From contig CAJTGD010000013.1 in the NCBI GenBank assembly GCA_910575475.1, positions 62,001 to 126,000 on the forward strand: a stretch of 64,000 nt of DNA, written 5' to 3'. Of the stretch, positions 54,903 to 63,963 are shown piece by piece; position 1 is the first letter of the stretch; every line of letters begins with the position of its first letter. A model generated the notes under the pieces. It did not search any database, had not been told where the DNA came from, and was given only the letters and a program-made list of their open reading frames with translations. Origin of the DNA: Lachnospiraceae bacterium (GTDB taxonomy: Bacteria; Bacillota; Clostridia; Lachnospirales; Lachnospiraceae). Position numbers and translations under genes: made by a program.

Positions 54903-55019
54903 AAATATGTCCGGCCATGCAGGTGAAGCTTTCATGGCGCGAAAGCTGAAAAGCGGTCCGGCCATGCGGGCGGAGAGGAAGCCGCATGACGGACCATGCA
55001 CAGGAAGGAGACATAGATT

Positions 55020-56174
55020 ATGGCAAGGGAATTTATCGTACCCGGACAGATCATCACCGGGGCAGGCGCCCTCGATATGGCGGAGAGCGCGCTGAGACAG
55101 CTTGGAAAGAAGGCGATGATCGTAACAGATCAGGTTATGATCGAACTGGGAAACTGCGCGAAGGTAGAGGCGGCGCTTAAAAACCAGGGGATCGCCTATA
55201 CCATTTATTCGGAGATCACAGGAGAGCCTACGGACACGATGATTGAAAACGGATTGAAGCAGTACAGGGAAGAAGGCTGCGACTTCTTAGTGGCTCTCGG
55301 CGGGGGCAGTCCCATTGATTCCATGAAGGCGATCGGCTCTCTGGTAAAGAACGGGGGAAATATTTCAGACTATATGGGCAAAATCATTGATGTGGAAATG
55401 CCTCCTATGGCTGCGATCCCGACGACGGCAGGAACCGGATCGGAGGCGACACAGTTTACGATCATCACAGATACCAAAAAAGACATCAAGATGCTTTTGA
55501 AGGGAAAGGTCCTGATGCCGGCGCTGGCAGTCAGCGATCCGCAGTTTACGATGACGGCGCCTCCCAGGATCACGGCGGCAACCGGACTTGACGCGCTCTG
55601 CCATGCGGTAGAGGCGTACACCTCCAACAAATCGCAGACATTGTCCGACACCTTTGCACTGTCAGCAGTAAAAAGAATCTTCCGATATCTCCCCAGAGCA
55701 TTCCGCGACGGGAAGGATGAGGAGGCAAGGACGGAAATGGCAGTCGCGGCTCTGGAGGCCGGAATCGCGTTTAACAATGCGTCCGTAACCCTGATCCACG
55801 GAATGAGCCGCCCCATCGGCGCGATGTTCCACGTTGCCCACGGGCTGTCCAACGCCATGCTGATGAAGGAGTGCTTAGGCTTCGCGCTGAACGGGGCATA
55901 CGACCGGTTCGGGGAACTCGGAAGGAGCATCGGCGCGGCATCGGCGCAAGATACGGACAAGGACGCCTCTGAAAAGTTTCTTGCGGCGGTGGCAGAGCTG
56001 ACGGAGGAGCTGGAGACACCCACCCTGGAGCAGTACGGCATCGAGAAGGACGCATTTTTCCAGGTGATCGGGAAAATGGCCCATGACGCGATGGAGAGCG
56101 GCAGCCCGCAGAACACGAGAAGGACTGTGACCCAGGCGGATGTGGAGCAGATGTACCGGAACCTGTATTCTTAA
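55020..56174 (+). CDS. Iron-containing alcohol dehydrogenase in the iol operon
   Basis: This 384-residue protein of the Fe-ADH (type III) family has the NAD-binding ALGGGSPIDSMKAIG at 92-106 and iron ligands D191, H195, H260 and H274 (GLDALCHAVEAY, HGMSRPIGAMFHVAHG). It lies between iolB and iolE, 117 bp after iolB, with AAGGAGACATAG ahead. Because no malonate semialdehyde dehydrogenase (iolA) is present, the inferred role is reduction of malonate semialdehyde to 3-hydroxypropionate, which would also regenerate the NAD+ used by IolG. Other aldehydes or lactaldehyde are alternatives. Confidence 0.9.
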   Translation: MAREFIVPGQIITGAGALDMAESALRQLGKKAMIVTDQVMIELGNCAKVEAALKNQGIAYTIYSEITGEPTDTMIENGLKQYREEGCDFLVALGGGSPIDSMKAIGSLVKNGGNISDYMGKIIDVEMPPMAAIPTTAGTGSEATQFTIITDTKKDIKMLLKGKVLMPALAVSDPQFTMTAPPRITAATGLDALCHAVEAYTSNKSQTLSDTFALSAVKRIFRYLPRAFRDGKDEEARTEMAVAALEAGIAFNNASVTLIHGMSRPIGAMFHVAHGLSNAMLMKECLGFALNGAYDRFGELGRSIGAASAQDTDKDASEKFLAAVAELTEELETPTLEQYGIEKDAFFQVIGKMAHDAMESGSPQNTRRTVTQADVEQMYRNLYS

Positions 56175-56247
56175 AGCGGCATCTCTGTGAAGGAGCCGTA
56201 CAGATATCGGAAACAGAATGAAAATCATATAAAAGGAGGAAGAAAAA

Positions 56248-57147
56248 ATGTTGAGTAAAGAGAAAGTAAAGCTGGGGATCGCCCCCATCGCATGGACCAA
56301 TGACGACATGCCGGATCTTGGAAAGGAAAATACATTTGAGCAGTGCATCAGCGAAATGGCGCTGGCAGGCTTCACCGGCTCTGAGGTGGGAAATAAGTAC
56401 CCGAAGGATACCGAGGTCCTCAAAAAGGCGCTGGAGCTGCGGGGGATGGAAATCTGCAATCAGTGGTTTTCCTGCTTCCTGCTCACAAAGCCATTTGAAG
56501 AGGTGGAAAAGGAGTTCCGGAGCCAATTGGCTTATCTGCAGGCCATGGGCGCAAAGGTGATCGGCGTCTCCGAGCAGAGCCACAGCGTGCAGGGCATGAC
56601 AGACACGCCGGTTTTCGGCCATAAATACGTGATGAACGACGAAGAGTGGGACACCTTCTGCAATGGGATGAACCGGTTGGGCAGGATCGCGAAGGAGGAA
56701 TACGGGATTGCGCTGACCTTCCATCACCACATGGGAACCGTGGTGCAGGACGAGGCGGAGGTGGACCGCATGATGGAGAATACGGATCCGGAATATGTAA
56801 GCCTTCTGTTTGACACGGGACATTTCGCGTACTGCGGAGTAGATCCTCTGAAAATGGTGAAAAAATATGCGGACCGCATCAAGCATGTTCATCTGAAGGA
56901 CATCCGCCGGGAGATGGTGGAAAAGGTAAAAGCGGAGAACTTAAGCTTCCTGGACGGAGTGCGGATGGGGACATTTACGGTGCCGGGCGACGGCTGCATC
57001 GACTTCGATCCCATTTTCAAGGTGCTGGAAGAGACCGGATATGAAGGGTACATGCTGGTAGAGGCGGAGCAGGATCCGGCAAAGGCAAATCCGCTGGAAT
57101 ACGCGATGAAGGCAAGGAAATTTATTGCGGAAAAGACCGGGCTGTGA
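56248..57147 (+). CDS. iolE: Myo-inosose-2 dehydratase IolE
   Basis: This 299-residue TIM-barrel protein of the xylose-isomerase-like fold dehydrates 2-keto-myo-inositol to the dione used by IolD. It begins VKLGIAPIAWTNDDMPDLG and has LTFHHHMGTVVQDEAEVDRMM, LLFDTGHFAYCGVDP and HVHLKDIR, which carry the metal-binding Glu, Asp and His. Length is typical. AAAGGAGGAAG precedes the ATG. Confidence 0.95.
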   Translation: MLSKEKVKLGIAPIAWTNDDMPDLGKENTFEQCISEMALAGFTGSEVGNKYPKDTEVLKKALELRGMEICNQWFSCFLLTKPFEEVEKEFRSQLAYLQAMGAKVIGVSEQSHSVQGMTDTPVFGHKYVMNDEEWDTFCNGMNRLGRIAKEEYGIALTFHHHMGTVVQDEAEVDRMMENTDPEYVSLLFDTGHFAYCGVDPLKMVKKYADRIKHVHLKDIRREMVEKVKAENLSFLDGVRMGTFTVPGDGCIDFDPIFKVLEETGYEGYMLVEAEQDPAKANPLEYAMKARKFIAEKTGL

Positions 57148-57281
57148 TCCGGAAAACTGCCGGGGAATGTGCAGGCACGGGAATCTGGAAAATGGACGGG
57201 CATATGCGGATGCGGGAGCCGGTGCGGGGCCCTCTATCTGATATATAAGAAACAAAAATTCATATAATAGGAGGAAATATT

Positions 57282-58295
57282 ATGGTAACAGTAGGAATCA
57301 TCGGTGCAGGAAGAATCGGAAAGGTACATGTGGAGAGCATCTGCACGCAGGTTGTGAACGCGAAGGTCAAGACGCTGGCGGATCCCTTTATGAACGACGC
57401 GACGGCGGCGTGGGCGAAGGATATGGGCGTGGAGCAGATCACGAAGGATTATAAGGAGATCCTTGCGGATCCGGAGATCGACGCGGTGCTGATCTGTTCA
57501 TCCACAGATACCCATTCCCCCATCTCTGTGGAGGCGATCCAGGCAGGCAAGCATGTATTCTGCGAAAAGCCCATCGACCATGACGTGGCAAAGATCCAGG
57601 AGGTCATCGACGCGTTAAAGGGCAGCAAGGTAAAATATCAGGTAGGCTTCAACCGCCGTTTTGACCACAACTTTGAGGCAGTACAGAGAGCGGTTGCGGA
57701 AGGAAAGGTGGGGGATACCCATCTGATCAAGATCACATCCAGAGACCCGGAGCCGCCCAGTGCGGAGTATGTAAAGGTATCCGGCGGCATGTTCCTGGAC
57801 ATGACCATCCATGATTTTGACATGGTGCGCTTCCTGGCAGGCTGCGACGCGGAGGAGGTCTATGTGGAAGCGGCAGTCCTGGTAGACCCGGCCATCGGGG
57901 AAGCAGGGGATGTGGATACGGCAGTCATCACGCTGAAAATGGAAAACGGCGCCATCGCGGTGATCGACAATTCCAGAAAAGCGGTCTACGGATACGACCA
58001 GAGAGCGGAGGTATTCGGCTCAAAGGGAATGGCGGCCACAGGAAATGATACCGCATCCGCGGTAGTGATCAGCAACGAGAACGGAGTGACTGGAGAGAAG
58101 CCGCTGCATTTCTTCCTGGAGCGCTATATGGCGGCTTACGCAAAGGAGATTAAATGCTTTATCGATGCCATTGAGAAGGATACGGACACGCCTCTGGGAG
58201 TCATGGACGGCTTAAAGCCGGTACTGATGGGGCTTGCCGCAAAGAAATCCTATGAAGAGCACCGTCCGGTGAAGATCTCGGAGATCACCGCATAA
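57282..58295 (+). CDS. iolG: Inositol 2-dehydrogenase IolG
   Basis: This 337-residue Gfo/Idh/MocA oxidoreductase oxidises myo-inositol to 2-keto-myo-inositol with NAD+, the first step of the pathway. The Rossmann motif VGIIGAGRIGKVH is at the N-terminus, the catalytic Lys in HVFCEKPID, and MFLDMTIHDFDMVRFL holds the active-site Asp and His. Length is typical. AGGAGGAAATATT precedes the ATG. Confidence 0.94.
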   Translation: MVTVGIIGAGRIGKVHVESICTQVVNAKVKTLADPFMNDATAAWAKDMGVEQITKDYKEILADPEIDAVLICSSTDTHSPISVEAIQAGKHVFCEKPIDHDVAKIQEVIDALKGSKVKYQVGFNRRFDHNFEAVQRAVAEGKVGDTHLIKITSRDPEPPSAEYVKVSGGMFLDMTIHDFDMVRFLAGCDAEEVYVEAAVLVDPAIGEAGDVDTAVITLKMENGAIAVIDNSRKAVYGYDQRAEVFGSKGMAATGNDTASAVVISNENGVTGEKPLHFFLERYMAAYAKEIKCFIDAIEKDTDTPLGVMDGLKPVLMGLAAKKSYEEHRPVKISEITA

Positions 58296-58362
58296 CACAG
58301 AATGATATAAGCAGGGGTCATAATTTGCTGTGCAGATTGGTTGCATAACAGGGAGAATTTTT

Positions 58363-59746
58363 ATGAAAAAGAAAAAATAACCAGAACGGAAAACTGAGCT
58401 GGGGAACCAGAGCCGCCTATGCAGGCGGAGACGTTGCGTGCAATGTCATATTTGGTATGGTGGGAACGCTCCTCACCTTATTTTACACAGATTATGTCGG
58501 AATCAATCCGGCAGCGGTAGGAATGGTCATGCTGATCAGCCGTCTGTTTGACGGAGTTTCGGACATGGTGATGGGGGTCATCGTGGAAAAGACGCATTCC
58601 AAATGGGGAAAATCAAGGCCCTGGATCCTGTGGATGAGCGTACCCTACGCATTGTCGGCGGTGCTGCTGTTTACCGTGCCTCACACCACCGCAATGGTGC
58701 AGTCCATTTACATATTTGTCACTTATAACTTCTGCACGACTCTGTGCTACACCGGATTGAACCTGCCCTACGGAAGCCTGTCCGCCATGATGACAAGGGA
58801 GTCAGGGGAGCGGGATATGCTGAGCGTGGTAAGGATGGGGCTGTCCCCGCTGGGACGGATCATGGCAGTGACCTTTACCCTTCCCCTTGTCAAGCTGTTC
58901 GGCGATACCCAGTCGGCGTGGGTGAAGACCATGAGCATCTGGGCAGCGATCGCGCTGGTGCTGCTGATCATCTGCTTTGTAAAATGTGAGGAAACGGTGA
59001 AGATCGATGTCAAGCCGGTAAAGCGGGAAGTGCCCATGAAAAAGGCGTTTCACGCATTGGTGACAAACCAGTATTTCTGGGCGGTTCTGGTGCTGTGGAT
59101 GCTCCAGAGCGTGTCCTTCGGAATCTCGGGGACGATCCTTCCCTACTACTGCAAATATATTTTCCGCAATGATACGTGGATGTACAGCATGCTGTATCTG
59201 ACGGAAACGATCACGCTGGTGATCTGCATTTTCCTCTGCGCGCCGCTGATCCGGAAGTATGGGAAACGGAATACGGCGCTCGCCGGGGCCGTGATCGCGG
59301 GAATCTCACAGCTGTGCTTTTTCCTGTTCCCGTACAGCTTTACGGGAATGGTCGCAAGCTGTGTGGGAAGGGCGGTCGGACTTGCGCCGCTGAATGCCGT
59401 CGTATTCGGAATGATCGGAGACGTGGTGGAATTTGGACAGTGTAAGACCCATGTAAGGCAGGAAAGCTTTATCTTCGCGGGCGGCTCCATCGGGACAAAG
59501 GTCGGCGCGGGCGTGGCTTCCGCCGCAATGACGGGACTTCTGTCGGCGGCCGGTTATATCAGCTCGGCAGCGGGTGCGGTAGAACAGCCGGAGACCGCGC
59601 TGGAAATGATCGTACAGATCTATAAATTCGGTCCTTTGATCGTGGCGGTCATTGCTGTTGTGACACTTTATCTTTACAGGCTGGATACCAAATATGACGC
59701 GGTCATGGAGGAGCTTCGGGAGAGGGAGGCACGGGGAGAACTGTAG
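58363..59746 (+). pseudogene. GPH-family symporter of the iol locus, frame shifted at an A-run near the start
   Basis: From ATG 58457 429 residues of a GPH-family symporter are open (GMVGTLLTLFYTDYVG, ISRLFDGVSDMVMGVIVEKTHSKWGKSRPW, VVEFGQCKTH). The natural start appears to be ATG 58363, which follows GGGAG, and whose frame (MKKKK then stop) is off by one. Removing one A from the AAAAAA run at 58373-58378 gives MKKKNNQNGKLSWGTRAAYA joined to GGDVACNVIFG in the correct frame. So the gene is off unless the run slips or translation starts at 58457 and loses most of helix 1. It follows iolG and probably imported inositol or a derivative. I label it pseudogene for the lesion, which could be phase variation or a sequencing error. 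Confidence 0.75.
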
Positions 59747-59875
59747 TCATAAAACGGATGCGCTGGCAGAGATAGGAGTGCGCCGGCACGGTTTTTGCAA
59801 ATGGGAGAGCAGGCTGGAAATTTTTCCAACAGAACGGCTGTGTCAGCAGGCGAATGTATAGAAGGGGAAGAGATC

Positions 59876-61204
59876 ATGGAACAGACAAAGATCATGAACA
59901 GGCGCAGGAACCTGATGATGGTATCGGGCGCGTTTATCATATTTTTCACAGGCTTTCCGCACGTATGGTCGATCTATCAGCCATACGTGATGGAACAGGC
60001 CGGCTGGAGCCAGGGGCAGGCGTCCATGTGCTTTTATCTCGCGCTGGCCGCGTTTGTATTCGGAAATATCATCGGGGGGCGGATGCAGGACCGCGGAAAT
60101 CCGCGGAAAGTGCTCTGGTACGGGGGCTATCTCTTTTCCGGGGGGATTCTGTTTTCCGCGTTTCTGATCACGCCGTCGCCCATATTTTTCTATATTACCT
60201 ATGGGATCATGCAGGGATTCGGCCAGGGAATGGTCTACACGACGATCATTTCCACGGCTCAGAAATGGTTCCGGGACAGGCCCGGCTTCGCGTCCGGGGT
60301 GATCGTGACGGCAAACGGGCTGTGCGGATTCTTCCTGGCTCCGATCAGCCGAAGACTTCTGGCGGACGGCGGGCCGAAGCTGGCGCTGCTTTTGATCGGG
60401 CTTGCGATCGCGGCGGCATGGCTCGCCGGCTGCCTGCTCTTTGCGGCGCCGGAGCAGCAGGGGGCTGAGGCTGAAATGGACGAAGCGGGCGGAGCGGGAT
60501 CTGCGGCAGAAATGAAGGCTGCGGGCGGAGCGGAGCCTGCGGCGAAAATGGGCGCTGCATACGGGCAGGAGCCAGGGACGCAGAGACAGTATGCATCCGG
60601 CGAAATGATCCGCACGAAGAAATTTTATTACCTGCTGTTCACCATGCTGTTCGGACTGCTCTCTTATTTCCTGGTGTCGCCGGTATCCCAGAGCTATCAG
60701 ATCTCGCTGGGGATCCCGGAAGCAGCGGCAGTCAGCGCGGTCATGTTCGGCTCAGTCATGAATGCGGGAATGCGGCTGGCCCTGCCCACACTGGCAGACC
60801 GGATCGGGCGCGTTCCCTGCATCCGGGCGGTGCTCCTGATGGCGGCGGCAGCCATGGCGGTGCTGGGGACGGCCCGCTCCTACGGGGCCACCGCGGCGGT
60901 TATCGTGATATATGGGTGCTACGGAGGGATCATGGGGAGCTTTCCGGCGTTTACAAGCTCGATCTTCGGAATCCGGCATATGGGGGAAAATTACGGATAT
61001 GTGATGCTGGGCATCGTGATCGCCACCTTTGCGGCGCCTGGGATTACAGGGATCCTGACGGGAAATGGATATGGCATGCGGACGGTATTCCTCATGGGTG
61101 TTGGATTCGCCGTGCTGGCATTTGTCTGTCTGACGCTGCTGGAGAGGGAGCTGAAAATGGAGAAAAGGGCCGGGACGGGCGAAGACCTGCAGAAGGCAGA
61201 ATGA
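59876..61204 (+). CDS. MFS transporter, oxalate/formate antiporter-like (OFA)
   Basis: This 442-residue, 12-helix transporter resembles OFA-type carboxylate antiporters (FTGFPHVWSIYQPYVMEQAGWSQ, GIMQGFGQGMVYTTIISTAQKWF). The central loop between helices 6 and 7 contains an Ala/Gly/Glu repeat (AEMDEAGGAG, AEMKAAGGAE, AKMGAAYG), three degenerate copies of about 14 residues. In the iol operon it could export an acid end product such as 3-hydroxypropionate; this is inference. ATG 59876 follows GGGGAAGAG; an upstream ATG at 59795 has no ribosome site. Confidence 0.82.
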   Translation: MEQTKIMNRRRNLMMVSGAFIIFFTGFPHVWSIYQPYVMEQAGWSQGQASMCFYLALAAFVFGNIIGGRMQDRGNPRKVLWYGGYLFSGGILFSAFLITPSPIFFYITYGIMQGFGQGMVYTTIISTAQKWFRDRPGFASGVIVTANGLCGFFLAPISRRLLADGGPKLALLLIGLAIAAAWLAGCLLFAAPEQQGAEAEMDEAGGAGSAAEMKAAGGAEPAAKMGAAYGQEPGTQRQYASGEMIRTKKFYYLLFTMLFGLLSYFLVSPVSQSYQISLGIPEAAAVSAVMFGSVMNAGMRLALPTLADRIGRVPCIRAVLLMAAAAMAVLGTARSYGATAAVIVIYGCYGGIMGSFPAFTSSIFGIRHMGENYGYVMLGIVIATFAAPGITGILTGNGYGMRTVFLMGVGFAVLAFVCLTLLERELKMEKRAGTGEDLQKAE

Positions 61205-61261
61205 GAATCGGATGAGGCGGGAATCCCATCTACTGGCGGGCCCGCAGAGAGGAGAAAAGAC

Positions 61262-62098
61262 ATGGCATTAGTGACAATGAAGGCTTTATTAGAGCAGGCC
61301 CGGGCAGAGCGCCGGGGAGTCGGCGCATTCAGCGTGGGCAATATGGAAATGGTAAAAGGTGCGGTTCAGGCGGTGGAGAAACTGAGGACGCCGATCATCC
61401 TGCAGATCGCGGAGGTCCGGCTGAAGCATTCCCCGTTACATTTGATGGGGCCCATGATGGTGCAGGCGGCAAAGGAAGCTGAGGTGGACATTGCGGTCCA
61501 TCTGGATCACGGCCTCACCATAGAGACGGTCCGCCAGGCGCTGGAGCTTGGCTTTACCTCGGTGATGTATGACTGCTCTGCATATTCTTTTGCGGAAAAT
61601 ATAGAGCGGACCCGGGAGGCCGCGGAGCTGGCCAGGGCATATGGAGCCACTGTGGAAGCAGAGCTCGGCCTGGTAGGCGGGAGCGAGGACGGAAGCTGCG
61701 ACCACGGCATCCGCTGCACGGATCCCCGGGACGCGAAGATCTTCTGCGAAAGGACAGGAGTGGACGCGCTGGCGGTTGCTATAGGAAATGCGCACGGCAA
61801 CTATCCCGTGGCGCCCAGGCTGGCATTTGACGTGTTGGAGCAGATCCATGCGGAGACGGGCAGCATTCCGCTGGTCCTTCACGGCGGCAGCGGGATCACA
61901 GACGCGGATTTTCAGACCGCGATCCGAAAGGGGATCGTGAAGGTGAACATCGCCACAGCAAGCTTTAACCAGTTGATGAAGCGGTCGGAGGAATATATGC
62001 GGACGGAAGGGGCGCACAATTATTTTTCGTTGAATGAAGCGATGGTGCGGGGGACTTATGAAAATGTGAAGCATCATATAGAGGTGTTCTGCGGCTAA
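61262..62098 (+). CDS. iolJ: 6-phospho-5-dehydro-2-deoxygluconate aldolase IolJ
   Basis: This 278-residue class II fructose-bisphosphate-aldolase family enzyme splits DKG-6-phosphate into dihydroxyacetone phosphate and malonate semialdehyde. HLDHG (80-84) holds catalytic D82 and zinc ligand H83; later zinc ligands lie in AIGNAHGNYP and VLHGGSGI. The family includes tagatose-bisphosphate aldolases, but the iol setting favours IolJ. GAGGAGAAAAG precedes the ATG. It is the last gene of the operon. Confidence 0.9.
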   Translation: MALVTMKALLEQARAERRGVGAFSVGNMEMVKGAVQAVEKLRTPIILQIAEVRLKHSPLHLMGPMMVQAAKEAEVDIAVHLDHGLTIETVRQALELGFTSVMYDCSAYSFAENIERTREAAELARAYGATVEAELGLVGGSEDGSCDHGIRCTDPRDAKIFCERTGVDALAVAIGNAHGNYPVAPRLAFDVLEQIHAETGSIPLVLHGGSGITDADFQTAIRKGIVKVNIATASFNQLMKRSEEYMRTEGAHNYFSLNEAMVRGTYENVKHHIEVFCG

Positions 62099-62224
62099 AA
62101 TTTTTTCCAGGGTGACGTACATTTTTTATTAAACAACCAATATGTTCTCTCTTTTCTCAGCAGGTGCCGTGTGGCATAATGAATTGCATATGAATCAAGA
62201 AACTGTCCGAAGGAGGGGATCGCA

Positions 62225-63250
62225 TTGGACGAATATGGATCAATGAGCGCCTGGAAAGGAGTAAGCATTCAGCAGTATAAAACGGATGTTGGATTTCGCA
62301 CACTTGTAGAAGGCGTAAATGAAAATCTGTATATTATTCCAAAATATCAGAGAAAATATCGTTGGAGCAGGAAGCAGGTTATTGCGTTGGTGGAGTCATT
62401 GATCCGTGATCTGCCGATTCCTCCGATCTATACATGCAGAAATCAAGAGAATCAATTGGAAATCCTGGATGGGCAGCAGCGTATTTTAAGTTTGTTTTTT
62501 TACTATATAGGCTATTATTTAGACAAAAAAAAGAAGAATTCCGTAGATTTTTCAGAAATTCAGGTGGAGAACTGTTCCTTTAAAGAAGCTCTGACAGATC
62601 AACTGGCGTTGGAAGAACTTCATATTCAACTGAAAAATGAATATGAAGAAGGATTCAATGCAGACTACAGGGAGCTTCCCGTGGAAATGAAAAGGCGTAT
62701 AGATTATACGCCTATTACTGTTATTGAAATAAAGATTGATGACGAGAGACAGCGTACAAAAATACTAAGAAAAATTTTCGAAAATCTGAATGCGAAGGGT
62801 TCCCTTTTAACACAGCAGGAATTGAGAAATGGGATATATGCCTGCGATTTTTATACTATGCTCCAGGATTATAACAGGCACAATGAGAAATGGAGAAAAA
62901 TATGGGGAAAGGAAGACGCGGCAGAGCGTGATATGGAGACTTTGCTGCGGCTTTGCGCATTAAAAAAATATGTAGGGATCGAAAGAAAAGATTCGAAGAA
63001 ATTCGACTTTTCTATAGAAAACTATCATGGTTCTTATGCAAAATTGCTGAACCGGTTTTCAGAGGAGGCCATGAAATTTATGAAAAATTAGATGTTGATA
63101 AACCAATTACATCTGCAATACATAAGAGAATATTGAAGGATACAATATATATATCTTATGCCCGGCAAGGTACCGTTAAAAAGAAGAATATGAATGGAAG
63201 GTGGAAAAGAGTATATGAAATCTGGACCGGAAATGATGAGGCATCTTATT
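62225..63250 (+). pseudogene. DUF262 domain protein (GmrSD-type N-terminal), internal deletion and frameshift
   Basis: The first 288 codons (62225-63091) encode a DUF262/ParB-like domain: YIIPKYQRKYRWSRKQVIALVESL, PPIYTCRNQENQLEILDGQQR and FENLNAKGSLLTQQELRNG. The stop after EEAMKFMKN is premature. In another frame the family's C-terminal part follows at once (LDVDKPITSAIHKRILK, YARQGTVKKKNMNGRWKRVY). About 50-80 residues are missing at a junction near 63075-63095. A TTG start at 62225 follows GGAGGGG. DUF262 proteins include DNA-modification-dependent nucleases and partner ATPases; here it is next to a P-loop protein. Confidence 0.8.
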
Positions 63251-63963
63251 GATAAAATACTTGAAGATGAATTGCCTTACAGAGACAGCGTGGTCATAGG
63301 AGATAATTCCAGCGGAAAAACGCTGTTATTAAAATTACTTGTTGAAAACGTAAAGGGGAATAGTCCGGTATATTTTATTGACGCGGTGAACCGTGGATTT
63401 GATGTGAAAAAAATTTCCAGAACAGATAGAAAACCAGAATATAAAAAAACAATTTTAGAAACCAGATTACAGGAAGCATACTTTAATCTGGTAGATTCCT
63501 TTAATTGCTTTGGAACCTTGACGGAAAGAATAGAGATCATTTATCGGCTGTATGAAAAAGAAACTCAGGAGTTGTTTTACGAATTAACGAATGACAGGTT
63601 TCAAGTGATTTATGATAATCCGATCGGAGAGGTGGATTTTGGAAATGGACAGGGGCTTCTTTCCAGCGGCTATCAGGCTATTATACGTATACTGCTTGAA
63701 CTGTTATATTATCAGGAAATGGAGATAGAGAAGAACTCGCTGCATTCTGCATGAAGAGATTTCATCTAAACGATCCTGAATTTCGTTCACGGCAGCTATT
63801 TGATTTTGTCAGAAATGTGATTGACCATAATGGGAAGATGCCGGAATACGAATACAATAATCTGACCGTAATGCTTTTCTGTGAAAAGCTGAAAGGTAAG
63901 CCGCCCGAAGAAATATTAAAGATCTGCAAAAATATTTTCATGATCGCCTTTCTTAAAATGTAA
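63215..63963 (+). pseudogene. AAA ATPase partner of DUF262, truncated and frameshifted
   Basis: From about ATG 63215 the protein begins MKSGPEMMRHLIDKILEDEL and has a Walker A, VIGDNSSGKTLLL. It runs to LLSSGYQAIIRILLELLYYQ and stops after EIEKNSLHSA (63754), before Walker B and the rest of the ATPase. A second frame, 63751-63963, encodes NDPEFRSRQLFDFVRNVIDH to CEKLKGKPPEEI, which looks like a C-terminal helical end. The region between has been lost. It directly follows the broken DUF262 gene and ends against an IS1634-type element, so both partners of this module are disabled. Confidence 0.7.

Noticed and set aside
52896-55001. A 701-codon open frame on the minus strand opposite iolD and iolB
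   Set aside because: It mirrors the codon structure of the two well-supported plus-strand genes, has no ribosome site or recognisable domain and crosses the gap between them; such shadows are common in GC-rich genes.
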